Below are positions 24,022 through 36,579 of a stretch of DNA of 64,000 nt, piece by piece. The notes beneath the pieces were generated by a model that had not been told where the DNA came from, ran no database searches, and saw only the letters and a program-made list of their open reading frames with translations. Both the position numbers and the translations under genes were made by a program. The stretch is from Cunninghamella blakesleeana (Eukaryota > Mucoromycota > Mucoromycetes > Mucorales > Cunninghamellaceae). The DNA is taken from NCBI GenBank assembly GCA_017871115.1, contig JAFCIZ010000002.1, positions 951,501-1,015,500 of the forward strand, read 5' to 3'. Position 1 is the first letter of the stretch. Each line of letters opens with the position of its first letter.

Positions 24022-25570
24022 ATGGAAGGTGGAGGATTTAATTTTGCTGATTACCCAGTTATTGTAGGAATCGATTTTGGTAAAATAAAATGAACCATCA
24101 CAAAAACATACTTTTATTTTTATTTTTATTTTAAAAAACTGTATATTCATTTTTATTATATTTTTATTACATTTTAAAGGTACTACATATTCTGGTTGCT
24201 GTTATGCTTTCGCTCAAAATGAAGAAGTCTTCGATATTGTAAAATGGTAAAGCTTGCTACAATACTATTATATATATGTACATATAGATTATTTGTTTAT
24301 TTGTTTTAAAAAAGTAACTCATATACATCTCTATATCTTTATTCTTTATATTTTATAGGCCAAAACAAAATAACAACATTTATCCCAAAGTAATATATAT
24401 TATATACATATATTTATATTTTATTCTAGAAGAAAAAAGGATATGAGAAAGATAGAAAAAATAACTGACCACAAAAAATTTTTTTCTCTCTTTTTCCTTT
24501 TTTCTTTTTTCTTTTTTCTTTTACTTTTTCTAATATATAGACACCATCACTTGCATTATATAGAAAAGGATCAACAGCTTTAGTAGATTGGGGCCATGCC
24601 GCTAGACGTATAGCTATGAAACCAAACAGTCAAGACTATTTACTTATGTCAAAATTCAAACTTTTTTTAATGGATGACACACAAGATAGTTTACCAAATG
24701 GATTGAATGTTATTGATGTTATTGCTGATTACTTGCGTGCTTTTCACGATCACGTTAAGAGTGAATTATTAAAAGGGTTTGCCGGAAACTATGATCAAAG
24801 TAAATTCCGTTATGTAAGTAGATGACAATAGATATACAAATAAACAATGATAATAATAATAAAATTAATCTTGTGTATATATTTTTATTTATATATTCTT
24901 ATAGTGTTTAACAGTTCCTGCAATGTAAGTTTGATATTTATATGTATGAATATATGTATTTTTTTTAAATAAAAAACCTAAATTATATAATATATATATT
25001 TGTAATAATCTGATAAAAATAGGTGGTCAGACCGTGCCAAGGCCGCTACCCGTGAAGCTGCTATTCGTGCTGGTTTAGTATTACGATCCGATCATCCCGA
25101 ACGTTTGATGTTAATTTCTGAACCTGAAGCTGCTGCTCTTTACTGTGAAAAGAAATCTGAACAATTTAATTTATCACACGGCCAACGATTTATGATTTGT
25201 GATGCTGGTGGTGGTACTGTCGATCTAATCGTCTTTGAAATTGATCAAAAGCCTGGACAAAAGTATGTATTCATGAAATAAATAAATTAAAGCCAATGTA
25301 TATATTAAAAAATATATATTTTTTCCTCTCTCTTTTTTTCTTTTTTTATTTTTAGACGAACTCTTAAAGAAGTAACTAATGGACATGGTGGTAGTTGTGG
25401 TTCTGCATTCTTAGATGTTAATATGCGTGAATATATTAAAAGAAAATTCTCACATCTTGGTTCTATTAATGATACTGCTATGGAACATATTATGGATACA
25501 TTTGTTAATATTATTAAAGTAAGTTGAAATATAATAGCAGTTAAAAATAATAAAAATGGTTATCATATCT

Positions 25571-25602
<32 letters not shown>

Positions 25603-26898
25603 GCCTGAATTTGACGGATATGAAGATCACTTTTTAGATTTACCAGCATCAATGGGACTTGGAGATTTGACAGATGAATCCATCGGCTTAGAAAACGGAT
25701 CTATTTGTTTACCAGCACAAGAACTTTGTGAACAAGTATTTGAGCCTGTTATCATACAAGTATTACAACTTATTGAAGGCCAGCTCAATCAATCATTTAA
25801 TTTAGAAGCCATCTTTTTGGTTGGTGGGTTTGGTCAATCCAATTACTTATTCCGTCGTGTAGAAGAAGTCTTTGCTAATCGTGTTGGTATGATTGGTGTT
25901 CCTCCCCGTGGTGAATTAGCTGTGGTAAGAGGTGCTGTTTACTTTGGTCTTAGTCCTCAACAAATCACTGAACGTGTTTCTAGAAGAACTTATGGTGTTG
26001 AAACCCGTATGTTATTCCAACCTAATGCTGATCCTGAAGAATATTCTGTTATTGGCGTAGATGGTAAAAAATATTGTCGCCAACGATTTAGTGTCTATGT
26101 ACAAAAAGGTCAAAGTGTTAAAGTGGATGAATGTGTATCTAAAACATTTGTTATCAGTTATCCAAGTGATACAGATTCCGGTAATATATATATAATAATA
26201 ATAATAATAATATAAAATGAATAACTAAAGTTAAACGTACTATTTATTATTTATTTTGTGTTTAATATATACATGTATATATATATATAGATTTATATGC
26301 ATTTGATGGCGAAGGTCCTGCTCCTAGATTAACGTCTCATCCAAGTATCCAAAAAGTAGGTCATTTCCCAATTCGTATGCCAACTTTAGATGGCGTTAAA
26401 CCCGGCGACAAAGTGAACATGACAATTCGTATGTATTTTGGTTTGACTGAAATTAAAATTGAATGTATCATTAAAGATAAAACCATTGTGTTCACATCAG
26501 CATTTGAAGCATCAGATGGTAGCAGCGCTGTCAATACTGGTTATATTCAAGACAATAACCATGGCCATCCTACACCCACAATGGATCCTTATGCTAATCC
26601 AACATCTGTAAATGCTAGTCAAGCCTCTTTTGGTGCTTATCCTCCTAATGGCGGCTATGGTAACACTCCTCAACAACAAGCTGCTTACCCTCCTGCACAA
26701 GGCTACCCTCAATCCAACTATAGTGGCTATCCTCAATCAGCACCTTATCCATCTGAAGATAGTTATTACCAGCAACCATATAGTGACCACCAAGGTTATC
26801 CTCAACAACAACAACAGCAGGGCTATTATGGAGCAGGTTCGGGCGGTTATCAAAATACACAAGGCTACTCTCAAGGTGGCTATCCTTATGGTCACTAA
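24022..26898 (+). CDS. Hsp70-family protein with Gly/Tyr/Pro-rich tail (HSPA12-like)
   Basis: Nine exons: 24022-24079, 24180-24246, 24359-24389, 24541-24813, 24905-24924 (20 nt), 25023-25262, 25356-25518, 25604-26180 and 26291-26898. They sum exactly to 678 residues. ATPase motifs are in order: phosphate-1 VGIDFGTTYSG near residue 17, phosphate-2 CDAGGGTVDLIVFE, and adenosine motif AIFLVGGFGQSNYLF. Spacing and sequence resemble the divergent HSPA12 branch rather than canonical cytosolic Hsp70. The substrate-binding half is reduced. The last 110 residues are a low-complexity tail of GYP, GYPQ and PYPS repeats with no EEVD or HDEL terminus, so it is neither a TPR-docking nor an ER form. It probably binds ATP; chaperone activity is not demonstrated by sequence. 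The tail could drive phase separation or membrane association (inference). Confidence 0.88.
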
Positions 26899-27832
26899 TT
26901 TCTATATCCTTTTTATTTTTTTTTATTTTTAACTTGTCACATTCTATGTTTATCATTCCCTCGTTTATTACATGTTTCTTAAGTACGCATAGTTGTAATA
27001 CTTTTATTTATACTATTACTATTACTATTACTATTACTATTACTATTATTATTATTATTATTATTATTATTCTACTTTTTTTTTATTATATTTCTTTTTT
27101 ATCTGTTTGAATATAAAGTTTTATGCAAACTTTATTGATTATTTAGGCTTTATTACTTTATTTATAATATTTTATTTTAAAAAAAATGGAATATATATAA
27201 ACATACTTTATTTTGCCATACTAAATAAATAGAAGCAATGATGTCAATTTTTCTTAGTGATACTTTTTAATAGTTTAGTTCAGAGCTGTGTATGTTTTTG
27301 ATAAGATTAATTTTTATTAAATTAAAGAATGGGAGTTATTATTTTTGTTTATAATAAATAAGAGAGTTCCATTGAGCACCAGTTGTTTTATATGTAGAAT
27401 GACTTAATATAAGATAAAAATATAAGATAAATACATAATAATAAAAGTAATAAAGTTAATACGCAAATGAATTTTAAAGTCAGAGTATAGACTATCATAA
27501 TAGTTTATATGTGTTGCATAAAAGTAATAAGATAAAATTGGCTTGGACAAATAAAATATTTATTGTATAAATATTCCAACTTATTTATATTAAAACAAAA
27601 ATTTATTTTTTTTGAGAGAGAGCAAAACTGTTAGCCTAAGATTGCTTGGTCAAAGGTATAGACTCGGAGATTGAAAAAAATAAACACCACCAGCTTCATC
27701 CATCTGAGTGGCAGAAGAAAGAAATTTAAAAAAACTCAAAATTTGAAATTTTTTCTCTCTTCTTTCACTTTATTTATTTTTTTCTAGTGTATTTAATTTT
27801 ATCTACTTATTTTATATTATAATTTCATCGCC
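26899..27832. other. intergenic, 5' region of SPF45-like gene
   Basis: 3' flank of the Hsp70-family gene with ATT and TTA triplet repeats (27012-27070), then AT-rich sequence. A short stretch at 27371-27405 (ATTGAGCACCAGT...) resembles part of the LTR-like repeat near 37640. Less biased sequence at 27630-27720 is probably the leader of the next gene. Confidence 0.45.
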
Positions 27833-29856
27833 ATGTTTTCGTTATACGGAGATCTTCCTGCACCAAAAACAAAAAATGAAAACGAAACAAACAATACAAA
27901 TAATAACAACAATAATCTACAAAGTTCTTCTACTTCTGATTCTACAAATTCAACAACTACTAACACCACTGGAAAACCTGTAGTTGGTACATAATAAATA
28001 AATAAATAAATAATAAATAAATAAATATAACAATATTATATATATATATGTAAACTCAAACCAAATGGATAAACATAAAAAAACAAAATCATAAAATATC
28101 ATAAAATATAAATATAAAAAAATAATAGGATGGTCCAATATACAACAGTTTAGACCTGTTATGCGAAAGCCTGTGGTTCAAGCAAAACCTAAACTTGGTA
28201 AACATGCTATCCCTGCTGGGGCCAAAATTGTTTCTACTACAACAGTGAATAAGGATTTAGACACTTCTTCCTCTGCTCCTTCTGATGTATCAGCAACTAA
28301 TACAAAACCTTCAGCTACAACAATCACTCCTCTTCATTCCAAACCCTTTATATCAACAGCAGATGATATTAATGGATTTCGACAATATAAGGTAAAATAA
28401 CTACACATATTTTATTCATATTATATATAAGAGAAAGAAGAAAAGAAAAATAAAAGATAGGCCTATAATTATATATTACTATATATTATTATTTACAAAA
28501 TGCTATATTATAGAAAAAAAATAAACAAAATAAACAAAATAAACAGCTACAAAACCAAGGCCCACCACCCATCGATTTATATGAAGATTACGACCCTCAA
28601 CAACCTACTGATTACGAACAATATAAAGAAGAAATGGAAATCATTAAACAAAGTAAAAAGCATCATCACCATCATCAAAGACGAAGTAGTTATTCATCGG
28701 ATGAATATGCCAGGTCAAGATCAAGATCAAGATCAAGATCACCAAGTCCAAGAAGATCATCTCGTAAGTAAACAAACATTAAGAATTATATATATATAAT
28801 ATAAAAATAAGATATGTGTATATGATCTATTTATACAATATTTTATTTTCCATAAATATTTATTATTTAGGTGCCTATGCTCCTCCTCCAGAATTATATG
28901 AAAATTCAAGATCTCATCACCGCTACCATGACTATTCTTCTTCTTCTTCAAGACATAGATCACCATCAATGTCACCACCATATAGACGCGAATCTCGATC
29001 ACCCTCACCTCCACCATCATTTAAAAAAATAGACCTTCAAGAGACTGGCGATGATGCTTATAATAGAAGACTTATGTTAAGCCAGCAACAACAAAAGTAA
29101 AAAAAAAAAATAAGACAAGGAATAAAGAAAATGAAAAAAAGAATAATGGATAAAATATGATATTTTTTATTAATGAAAAATGCATGAATATAATTCTTTT
29201 TAGACCCACCGTTACAAATAATACAAAATCAGCCGAAAATGTCGCATGGAAAATGATGAATAAATATGGATGGCAAGAGGGCCAAGGTAAAAAAAAAAAA
29301 AAAAAAAATACAAAACTCAAAAAAACAAATGAAAAAATAAAATAATCGTTTGACAACAGTTCATTAATTATAACAATAATATTATTACTAATACTATTAT
29401 TTTTTAAAAGGGCTGGGGCGTAGTGAAGATGGAATTCGTGAAGCCTTACAGGTTCAAGCTAGAGGTGATGGTAGCGGTGTGATTCTCCCCCAAAAAAAAC
29501 CTTCTCCTATTTTGTCTTCTCATAATAATAATAATAATAATAAGAATAATAATAATAATAGTAAAGTGATTGTATTGAAAAATATGGTTGGTGTTGGTGA
29601 AGTGGATGATACGTTACAACAAGAAACAGCCGATGAATGTGCCAAGTATGGAACCGTCGAGCAATGCCTGATTTATGAAATACCTGGTGGACAAGTCAGT
29701 AATGAAGAAGCAGTACGTATATTCGTAAAATTTTCCAATATTCAATCTGCATCGAGAGCAATTGAAGATTTAAATGGTAGATATTTTGGTGGCCGTGTTG
29801 TATCAGCTGAATTTTATGATCAAGCTCGATTTGATAAACTAGATTTAACTATGTGA
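27833..29856 (+). CDS. SPF45/RBM17-like splicing factor (G-patch and RRM)
   Basis: Six exons: 27833-27986, 28129-28391, 28547-28763, 28871-29096, 29204-29286 and 29411-29856, summing to 462 residues. The start MFSLYGDLPAPK and the tract GWSNIQQFRPVMRKP match the N-terminus of SPF45 proteins. Residues about 165-265 form an RS-like region (RSRSRSRSPSPRRSSR and more). The G-patch reads AENVAWKMMNKYGWQEGQGL then GRSEDGIREALQV, split by an intron inside GQG. The C-terminal RRM of the UHM type reads KVIVLKNMVG, EECAKYG-like ECAKYGTVEQCLIYE, VRIFVKF and GRYFGGRVVSAEFYD. SPF45 binds ULM motifs of SF1, U2AF65 and SF3B1 and acts in 3' splice-site choice in the nucleus. An Asn-rich insert separates G-patch and RRM. 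Confidence 0.92.
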
Positions 29857-30629
29857 TTTAAATCATTTATTCTTTTATAAAGTATTATTTTTATTTATTT
29901 TACTATTTTATTTTTACATATTTCTGATCTTTTTAAAACAATCCATATTGATGTATAAAAATTTCACTCATTTTTTTTTAATATAGTTATAATTTATACT
30001 AATTCTTTAAACAAAATACACACGCATACGTATACATAATAATGATAATAATAAATACATCATTTACTATAAAAGATATGGCTCTCAGCATAAAATATAT
30101 AATTCGTCTGAAAAATAAATAGAGAGGTAAAAGAAAAAATTGAGAAATTAATTTTTATAAAAAATATAACTTAAACGACTCCATTCAATTATTTTTTTAT
30201 ATTATTATTTTCGTATTCTCTATATAACTTATGTAATTTTATTTTTATTAAAGACTCTACATATTAATTAGATGATGGAAAGTCAATAAAAAACTATAGA
30301 TAGTGGATTTCCTTTTATGGAGCCTAAAATATAAAAAATTCATGTATTGTTGATGATCTGTCAATAATAATCACTAATAAATAATGATGAATTTTTCTTT
30401 TATTATAAATACCAATACATAGAACTTAAATATAAAAATATACATACAGATTATTATTATTATTGCTGTTGTTGCTGTTGTTTTATTTTAATATTATTAT
30501 ACATATATATATAAATATAAATGAATATTATTCATTTTTTTAAAAAACACTATCTACTAATATATAAAAGTTTCAAAAATAACCTGGCCCTTTTTTTCTT
30601 TCTTTTTTTAATAATCACAAATCAAGTCT
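29857..30629. other. convergent intergenic spacer
   Basis: 3' flanks of two convergent genes. AT-rich, with ATT and TTG triplet runs at 30450-30482. No gene is seen. Confidence 0.5.
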
Positions 30630-31019
30630 TTATAAGTTTTTCCCTTCTTCTTCTGTTTCTTCAGCAGCTGCTTTTGCTTTTAATATTTCAAGTCTTTGTC
30701 TATTACGTTTTAATAAAATTCTATTGACGTTTGCCCTTTCTATATCATTCATTTCTTTCCAGTTATTAATACGACTAAGAGTTCCATCTTCGTTAACCAC
30801 TATTATACGTAATAATAAAAATAATATGCATTTGTTAAAAGCGAAAGAGAAGGGAAAAAATAAAAATAAATATATTTTTTATATATATTTAAAAAACTTA
30901 CCAACAGGGCCAAGCTCTTTAAGTTTATATGAATCATTAGCATCTATTTTTTCTACAGTTTCTTCAGCAGTTGCTGGTAAAGCAAGAATAGGTTTAGGTT
31001 CCGAAGGACTATTTGTCAT
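30630..31019 (-). CDS. small conserved fungal protein, about 95 residues
   Basis: Two exons on the minus strand joined in frame at LKELGPV|VVNEDG, with an intron of about 100 nt. The protein starts MTNSPSEPKPILALPA and contains LGPVVVNEDGTLSRINNW, then KEMNDIERANVNRILLKRNR, and ends in a Glu/Lys-rich helix. The pattern LGPVVVN-DGT-SRI-NW ... E-R ... L-KRN---RL is one I recall from short, widely conserved fungal proteins of unknown function. A coiled or single long helix is likely for the last 45 residues. No motif points to a specific role. Confidence 0.75.
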
Positions 31020-31208
31020 GATATACCTTGTATTTGAAAAAAATCTTTTTGAGATATGTTTTAACATAAAAAATGATGAAAAGAAAAAGAAAATTATCGA
31101 GCAAGAAAAAAAAATAAAAATTTATAGATTTTTTTAAAAATCCGACCGTAAGACAGCCTAGATTTTTCCAGATTCATCCATTTTTGCTCAGTATACAACT
31201 GAATATAA

Positions 31209-31476
31209 TTAAAAGTATTTCTGAAATTGGGCTCTTTTTTCTTTCTTTCTGATATTGTCGTTTAAATGCGAACTGATGAAAATAAAAAATGAAACTGAAA
31301 ATAAAAATGAAACTGAAAACATACTCCTCACATACACACATATATAACCCGCAGATATCTCTAAATATTTACAAAAATTAAAAAAAACCCTCCATTTGTT
31401 AGATCACACACGATTTTAAAAAAATAAAATAAAATATACCAATAGCACACCAGAAACCCAAACATTTGGAGGCCAT
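31209..31476 (-). CDS. possible small two-exon gene (weak)
   Basis: A first exon of 37 nt, MASKCLGFWCAIG, has balanced codon use and ends at a GTATAT donor. An acceptor near 31347 restores a frame of about 45 codons ending in a Lys-rich stretch before a stop at 31209. It lies in the gap between the small conserved gene and RPS9. There is no recognised family and it may be chance or leader sequence. Confidence 0.18.
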
Positions 31477-31681
31477 TGTTGAAATGATACTGTACATTAG
31501 TACAGGTGCTTTGCATTGTAATAATGAAAAACTATTAAAGTTTTTATTATATTTATATAAAGTAATGCAAAGGTTCAAAACAACATAATAGTTTTTTTTA
31601 AATAACCAAAATAAAAGAAGGACCAAGACCATAAGATAGGGGAGAAGGGGGAATACATTAAAGAAAAATGAATCAGATCAT

Positions 31682-32408
31682 TTATTCTTCATCTTCTTCA
31701 TCATCACCACCAGCAGCAGCAGCAGCTCTCTTTCTCTTTACACGACCAGCACGACCACCACCATAAGGAGAGGTTAAAGCAAAATCAATATGTTTTTGAG
31801 AATCTAAACGAACAATAAATGAAGGAACATTTACGATTTGTTTACCAACACGAATATGACGTTGACGGATTAAGACACGAGCATGATGGATAGATTTGGC
31901 AAGGCCAGATTTGAAGACTTGGGTTTGGAGACGACGTTCCAAGAAATCTTCAATTTTGAGACCTAAAACATAATCAAGTTTCATACGATCTTCAGTTAAC
32001 ACCTATATTTTTTTAGAAATAAAATAAGAATTAATATTAATATATAATCGATCGTTACTTTTTTTTTTAGTATTGAAAAAGCATATATTATTTACTATTC
32101 ATATACTTTTTTAAAAAATAATGACAGTAATAATAAATAAATAAATAAACACTTACACCAATACGAACAAGACGACGAATCAAAGCGTTACCTTCAAAGA
32201 GACGACGAGGATCCTTTTCATCCAAAGTTAAAAGTTCACGAGCAGCACGACGAATCTTGGATAAAGTTAATCCGACTCTCCAAACTTCCTTCTTATTCTT
32301 AAGACCATATTCACCAATTAATTTTAATTCGGCATCAAGACGAGGTCCTTCGAAAGGACGCTTGGGAACCTTATAGGTCTTTGAGTAAGTACGAGAAGCA
32401 CCAGTCAT
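31682..32408 (-). CDS. RPS9: 40S ribosomal protein uS4 (S9)
   Basis: Two exons, 32408-32157 and 32002-31682, giving 190 residues, the usual size of eukaryotic uS4. It starts [20 protein letters not shown] and has [20 protein letters not shown] and the S4 RNA-binding fold ([40 protein letters not shown]). The tail is an Ala-rich then acidic run ([15 protein letters not shown]). The product is a component of the small subunit involved in decoding-site accuracy. Codon use is much less AT-rich than neighbours (GGT, CGT, AAG), as expected for high expression. The gene diverges from eL21 across a 583-bp shared promoter. Confidence 0.97.
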
Positions 32409-32911
32409 ATTGTTATAATTAATAAAAAGGAAAGAAGAAGAGAAAAAGAGAAAGTAAACAAGGAAAAAAAAAAACTATATTATTATTATTATTATTTAAA
32501 ACTCAACTATAAAAAAAATTTTCATATTTTTTTAAATTGTAGAAATTCTAATTGGCTAAAATGGAAATAAGCCACTTACCAAATTGGATTTGTATTTTTT
32601 TTTTGTGAAAAATTTTAAAATATCTACCATCCTTTTAAATTTAATTTTGTTCCTTCTCTTTTTCACATTTTAGACTCGTTAGGTAAACTTGAAGGAAGAT
32701 ATGGATTATTTGGATATATTTATATATAAAGAGGATAGCAACTATTATTAAAAAATATATTTATGTCTACAGCAATAAGATAAAACAATAATAGTGGAGA
32801 AAAAAAAATCACAGCTTTGGATGATATACATTAATATTAATATAAAAGGATAAAATGAGTAGAGAACAATACGGTGGCTTAATTCAATAAAACCATTCAA
32901 CTAATCTATTC

Positions 32912-32951
<40 letters not shown>

Positions 32952-32991
32952 CTATTATTATTATTATTATTATAAATATGAATATTATAGT
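32409..32991. promoter_or_regulatory. shared divergent promoter of uS4 and eL21 genes
   Basis: 583 bases between two divergent ribosomal protein starts. It holds a CCAAT-type element (reverse: CTAATTGGCTAAAA at 32549-32562), pyrimidine-rich tracts (32641-32665), and a long TA/ATT microsatellite (32915-32972) just ahead of eL21. Co-regulation of the pair is inference from arrangement. Confidence 0.4.
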
Positions 32992-33808
32992 ATGCCTCAC
33001 TCCTTCGGTCGTACGTATCAATACAATAATATATAAATACATTTATTTTATTTATTTATTTATACATGTAGTATCAACATAAAAGTACTATATTTTTTTA
33101 ACAGTCAGTTTAATAATGCTCTTTCTCTTTTTTTTATGGCATTCTTTTATTACCATTATAATAGTTCGTGCTCGTACTCGCCACATGTTCTCCCGTAACT
33201 TCCGGGAACATGGTGTTATTCCTTTATCTACCTTCTTGAAGACTTACAAGGTTGGTGATATTGTTGATATCAAGGCTAACGCTGCTGTTCAAAAGGGTAT
33301 GCCCCACAAATTCTACCATGGGTAAGTATATATATAGATCAAGTATATTTTTAAAAAAACAATAGCCAATAACAATAATCACTCATCCATTTTTAATATA
33401 TTATTTTATATTGATATTAAAGTCGTACTGGTGTTGTTTACAACGTTACCAAATCTGCTGTTGGTGTTATCATCTACAAGAAGGTTGGAAACCGTTATAT
33501 GGAAAAACGTGTCAATCTCCGTGTTGAACATGTTAAACACTCCAAGTGTCGTCAAGAATTCTTGGATCGTGTAAAGGAAAATGCTCAAAAGAAGAAGGAT
33601 GCTCGTGCTGCTGGTGGTATGTTATTAAGATGATACTTTTAAAAAGAAAAAAAACTAAAGAGACTAATTAATATTTTTTATTATTATTGTTATAGTCAAG
33701 GTTAACATTAAACGTATCCCCGTTCAACCTCGTGAAGCTCGTCATGTATCCAGCTCTGGTAACGTTCCTCAAACCATCACTCCTATTCCTTATGAAACTC
33801 TTATTTAA
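32992..33808 (+). CDS. RPL21: 60S ribosomal protein eL21
   Basis: Four exons: 32992-33010 (19 nt), 33165-33321, 33423-33616 and 33696-33808, summing to 160 residues, the standard eL21 length. The start [20 protein letters not shown], then [20 protein letters not shown] and [17 protein letters not shown] are diagnostic. The last exon reads [20 protein letters not shown]. The first coding exon is only six codons, as in many ribosomal protein genes. The product is a large-subunit protein near the 5S RNP. Codon use is GC-richer than neighbours, consistent with high expression. Confidence 0.97.
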
Positions 33809-34302
33809 GGATAATAAAGCATTTTATTTTAAACCATGGTTGTTATAAAAAAAAAGAAATAGTTTAGCTCTTGTTTTTTTTTTTATATTTATTTTCTTCA
33901 TTTCTTTTTAATGGGCATCAATAATAGCAATAAAAAAAAAAGTTAAAAAAAATTAAAAAGCATATATAAATTATATATAAATCATTTTATATACAAAAAA
34001 AAAAAAGAAAAAAGAAAAAGAAACATAAGAAAAAAGATAGAAATAGAAAAAAAGTGAAATGGTATATTTTTATTTATAGGTGGGGTGGAGTATAAAAATT
34101 CCCCTTTTCACTAATTTTTTTTTCTCTTTTCTCCTTATTACTTTATGTATTTTATTTTTCCCTCTTCCTCACTCTTTTCTTGAAAAAAAAAAAGTCTTTT
34201 TTTTATTTTTATAAATAAAAACATATATAAACATATATATCCCTTTTTCTCTTTAAATTATTCTTTTTCTATTAATACATAATTAAACTTAACTTTAAAA
34301 TT
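33809..34302. other. intergenic, promoter of G-beta gene
   Basis: 3' flank of eL21, then a poly(A) and GA-rich stretch (33995-34060), then a T/C-rich tract (34117-34260) leading into the G-beta start. No gene is seen. Confidence 0.45.
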
Positions 34303-35834
34303 ATGGATAGTGATAATGAGGTTAATCTTCGCATAATTGCTGCACGACGTGAAGCTGAGTCATTAAAGGAACGTATTAAACAACGAAAAGCTGCTTTAGC
34401 CGATACAACACGCAAGTAAAAATAAAATAAAATAAGAATGAAAAATAAAATGTTTATATACTATTTATTTATTTTATATCCATTTATCTATTTATAAAAA
34501 TAAAAAAAAGTGTGGGGAAATAAAAAAAAATAACTCTATGTTTATTTTATTTTATTCGAATAGTGAAAGAAATGGCCAAAGAAGTAGAAAATCTACCTAG
34601 AGTATCCTTAAAAACAAGAAGAGTGTTAAAAGGCCATTTATCAAAAATCTATTCTATGCATTGGGGAAATGATAAACGCCATTTAGCCTCTGCTTCACAA
34701 GATGGTAAACTGATTGTATGGGATGCTTACACCACTAATAAAGTCTATGCTATCCCTTTGCGCTCTGCTTGGGTCATGACTTGTGCTTACTCTCCTTCTG
34801 GAAACTTTGTTGCTTGTGGTGGTTTAGATAATATTTGTTCTATTTACAATTTAAAAACAAGAGAAGGGCCTGTAAGACCTGCTAGAGAATTATCTGCTCA
34901 TACAGGGTACATTAGTTGTTGTCGCTTTATTAATGATCGTCAAATTATTACTGCTTCTGGAGATATGTCTTGTATGCTGTGGGATATTGATGCTGGGGTC
35001 AAAATTGAAGATTTTACAGATCATACAAGTGATGTGATGAGGTAATATTATCTCTAAATTATATAACATAAAACAAAAAAAAAAAAAAAAATTAATATTA
35101 ATAAAAAAATACGACCACAATACATTATTATTATTATTATTATTATTATAATAAACAGGTTATATATAAAAAAAGGGAGAAAAATGAAATAATAATAATA
35201 ATAATAATATTAATAATAAAAAAGATGATCATTTATATTTACATATATTTGCTCCTAAAATAATATGGATCATTACCCATTATTTTTATTTACTATTATT
35301 ACCATATTAGTTTGTCGTTAGGTCCATCGCCAAATATATTTGTAACTGGAGCTTGTGATTCAACAGCCAAAGTATGGGATATAAGAACAAAACGATGTGT
35401 ACAGACTTTTACGGGACATGATTCGGATATCAATGCTGTTCAATTTTTCCCTGATGGGAACGCTTTTGCTACAGGATCTGATGATGCAAGCTGTCGATTA
35501 TTCGACTTGCGAGCCGATTGTGAATTAAGTATTTATACCAACGACTCTATTTTATGTGGTCTTACATCTATTGCTTTTTCTTCATCGGGTCGATTAATAT
35601 TTGGTGGTTATGATGACTATAATTGCCTTGTATGGGATACGTTAAAAGGAGAGTGCTTATCTACTTTATCCGGTCATGATAATCGAGTATCTTGTTTAGG
35701 TGTTTCGAGCGATGGACTGGCTTTATGCACTGGTAGTTGGGATTCTACTTTAAAGGTAATGTATATAGAGATAAATATGTCAATATATATAAGAAATACA
35801 CTAATTGTATGCTATTTTATAGGTATGGGCTTAA
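34303..35834 (+). CDS. heterotrimeric G protein beta subunit
   Basis: Four exons: 34303-34411, 34564-35041, 35311-35755 and 35823-35834, giving 347 residues. An N-terminal coiled coil ([20 protein letters not shown]) for binding G gamma is followed by seven WD40 blades. Highly conserved runs include [79 protein letters not shown] and [10 protein letters not shown], and the end [11 protein letters not shown]. The first intron can only be spliced in frame with a GC donor (C|GCAAGT) and yields ADTTLKEMAKE, matching the fungal G-beta pattern; a GT donor three bases on breaks the frame. The protein acts at the plasma membrane with G alpha and G gamma in pheromone, nutrient and morphogenesis signalling. 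Confidence 0.95.
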
Positions 35835-36579
35835 CTTAATGAAAAACAATATCATTTCTTTTCTCTTTTTTTAGTTTATTAATTATATTTATTATTGGTT
35901 TATTTTTATTTTATTATTTTTTCTATTAATAAATTATATCATGCTACAAATGAATCAAATACATACCCTTATTTTTTAAAAAATAATAAAATACTTTTTT
36001 CTTTAATATATAGGTATTAATTATCACAATCCAACTATATTTTAAATTATTATAAATATATTTCTTATATATATTATCAAATTGGGCATTCAAAAACTAC
36101 TATAGTTTATTATATAAGTCAAATTTTATGCATCTATAAAACTAAAGCATACTCAAATATTTTATCATCGAGCAAACAGATCAAGCTGGCCGTAATTATT
36201 TTTATTAGTTTAAATTATTTTTCTAAAGTCCATCTTCCCAGTTTTTAGTCCCTATGTGTTTTTTATCTTCTTTTCTCTTACCCTTCCACTGTTACTTTGT
36301 AACATTCAGTTGAATTATTACAAACAGGTTAGAGGCTCTTTCTCTTTTTTTTTGTTAAATTTTTAAATAATAGTTTTAGAAGAAATATTTTATTTTATTT
36401 ATATACAACATATTTAAGCTTTTTTATTTATTTTTATTTTACTTGATTATTACTCTTTTTATATAATAATCTACTCTCTGACTTTAAAATTCATTTGCAT
36501 ATACTTTTGAATTTTTTTAAATATTTTTTTTTTTTTATCTTTTTTAATTTTTTTACTTTTACATTATATTAAGCCATTC
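35835..36579. other. gene-free AT-rich stretch
   Basis: 3' flank of the G-beta gene, then T-rich sequence. No exon or RNA gene is seen before the repeat nest that starts near 36580. Confidence 0.5.

Noticed and set aside
30521..30727. Plus-strand hydrophobic frame opposite the small conserved gene
   Set aside because: Antisense shadow with Leu/Phe bias; the minus-strand two-exon model carries a conserved motif.
34303..34563. Frameshift or pseudogene in the G-beta gene
   Set aside because: A GC-AG intron restores both frame and the conserved ADTTL sequence, and total length is normal.
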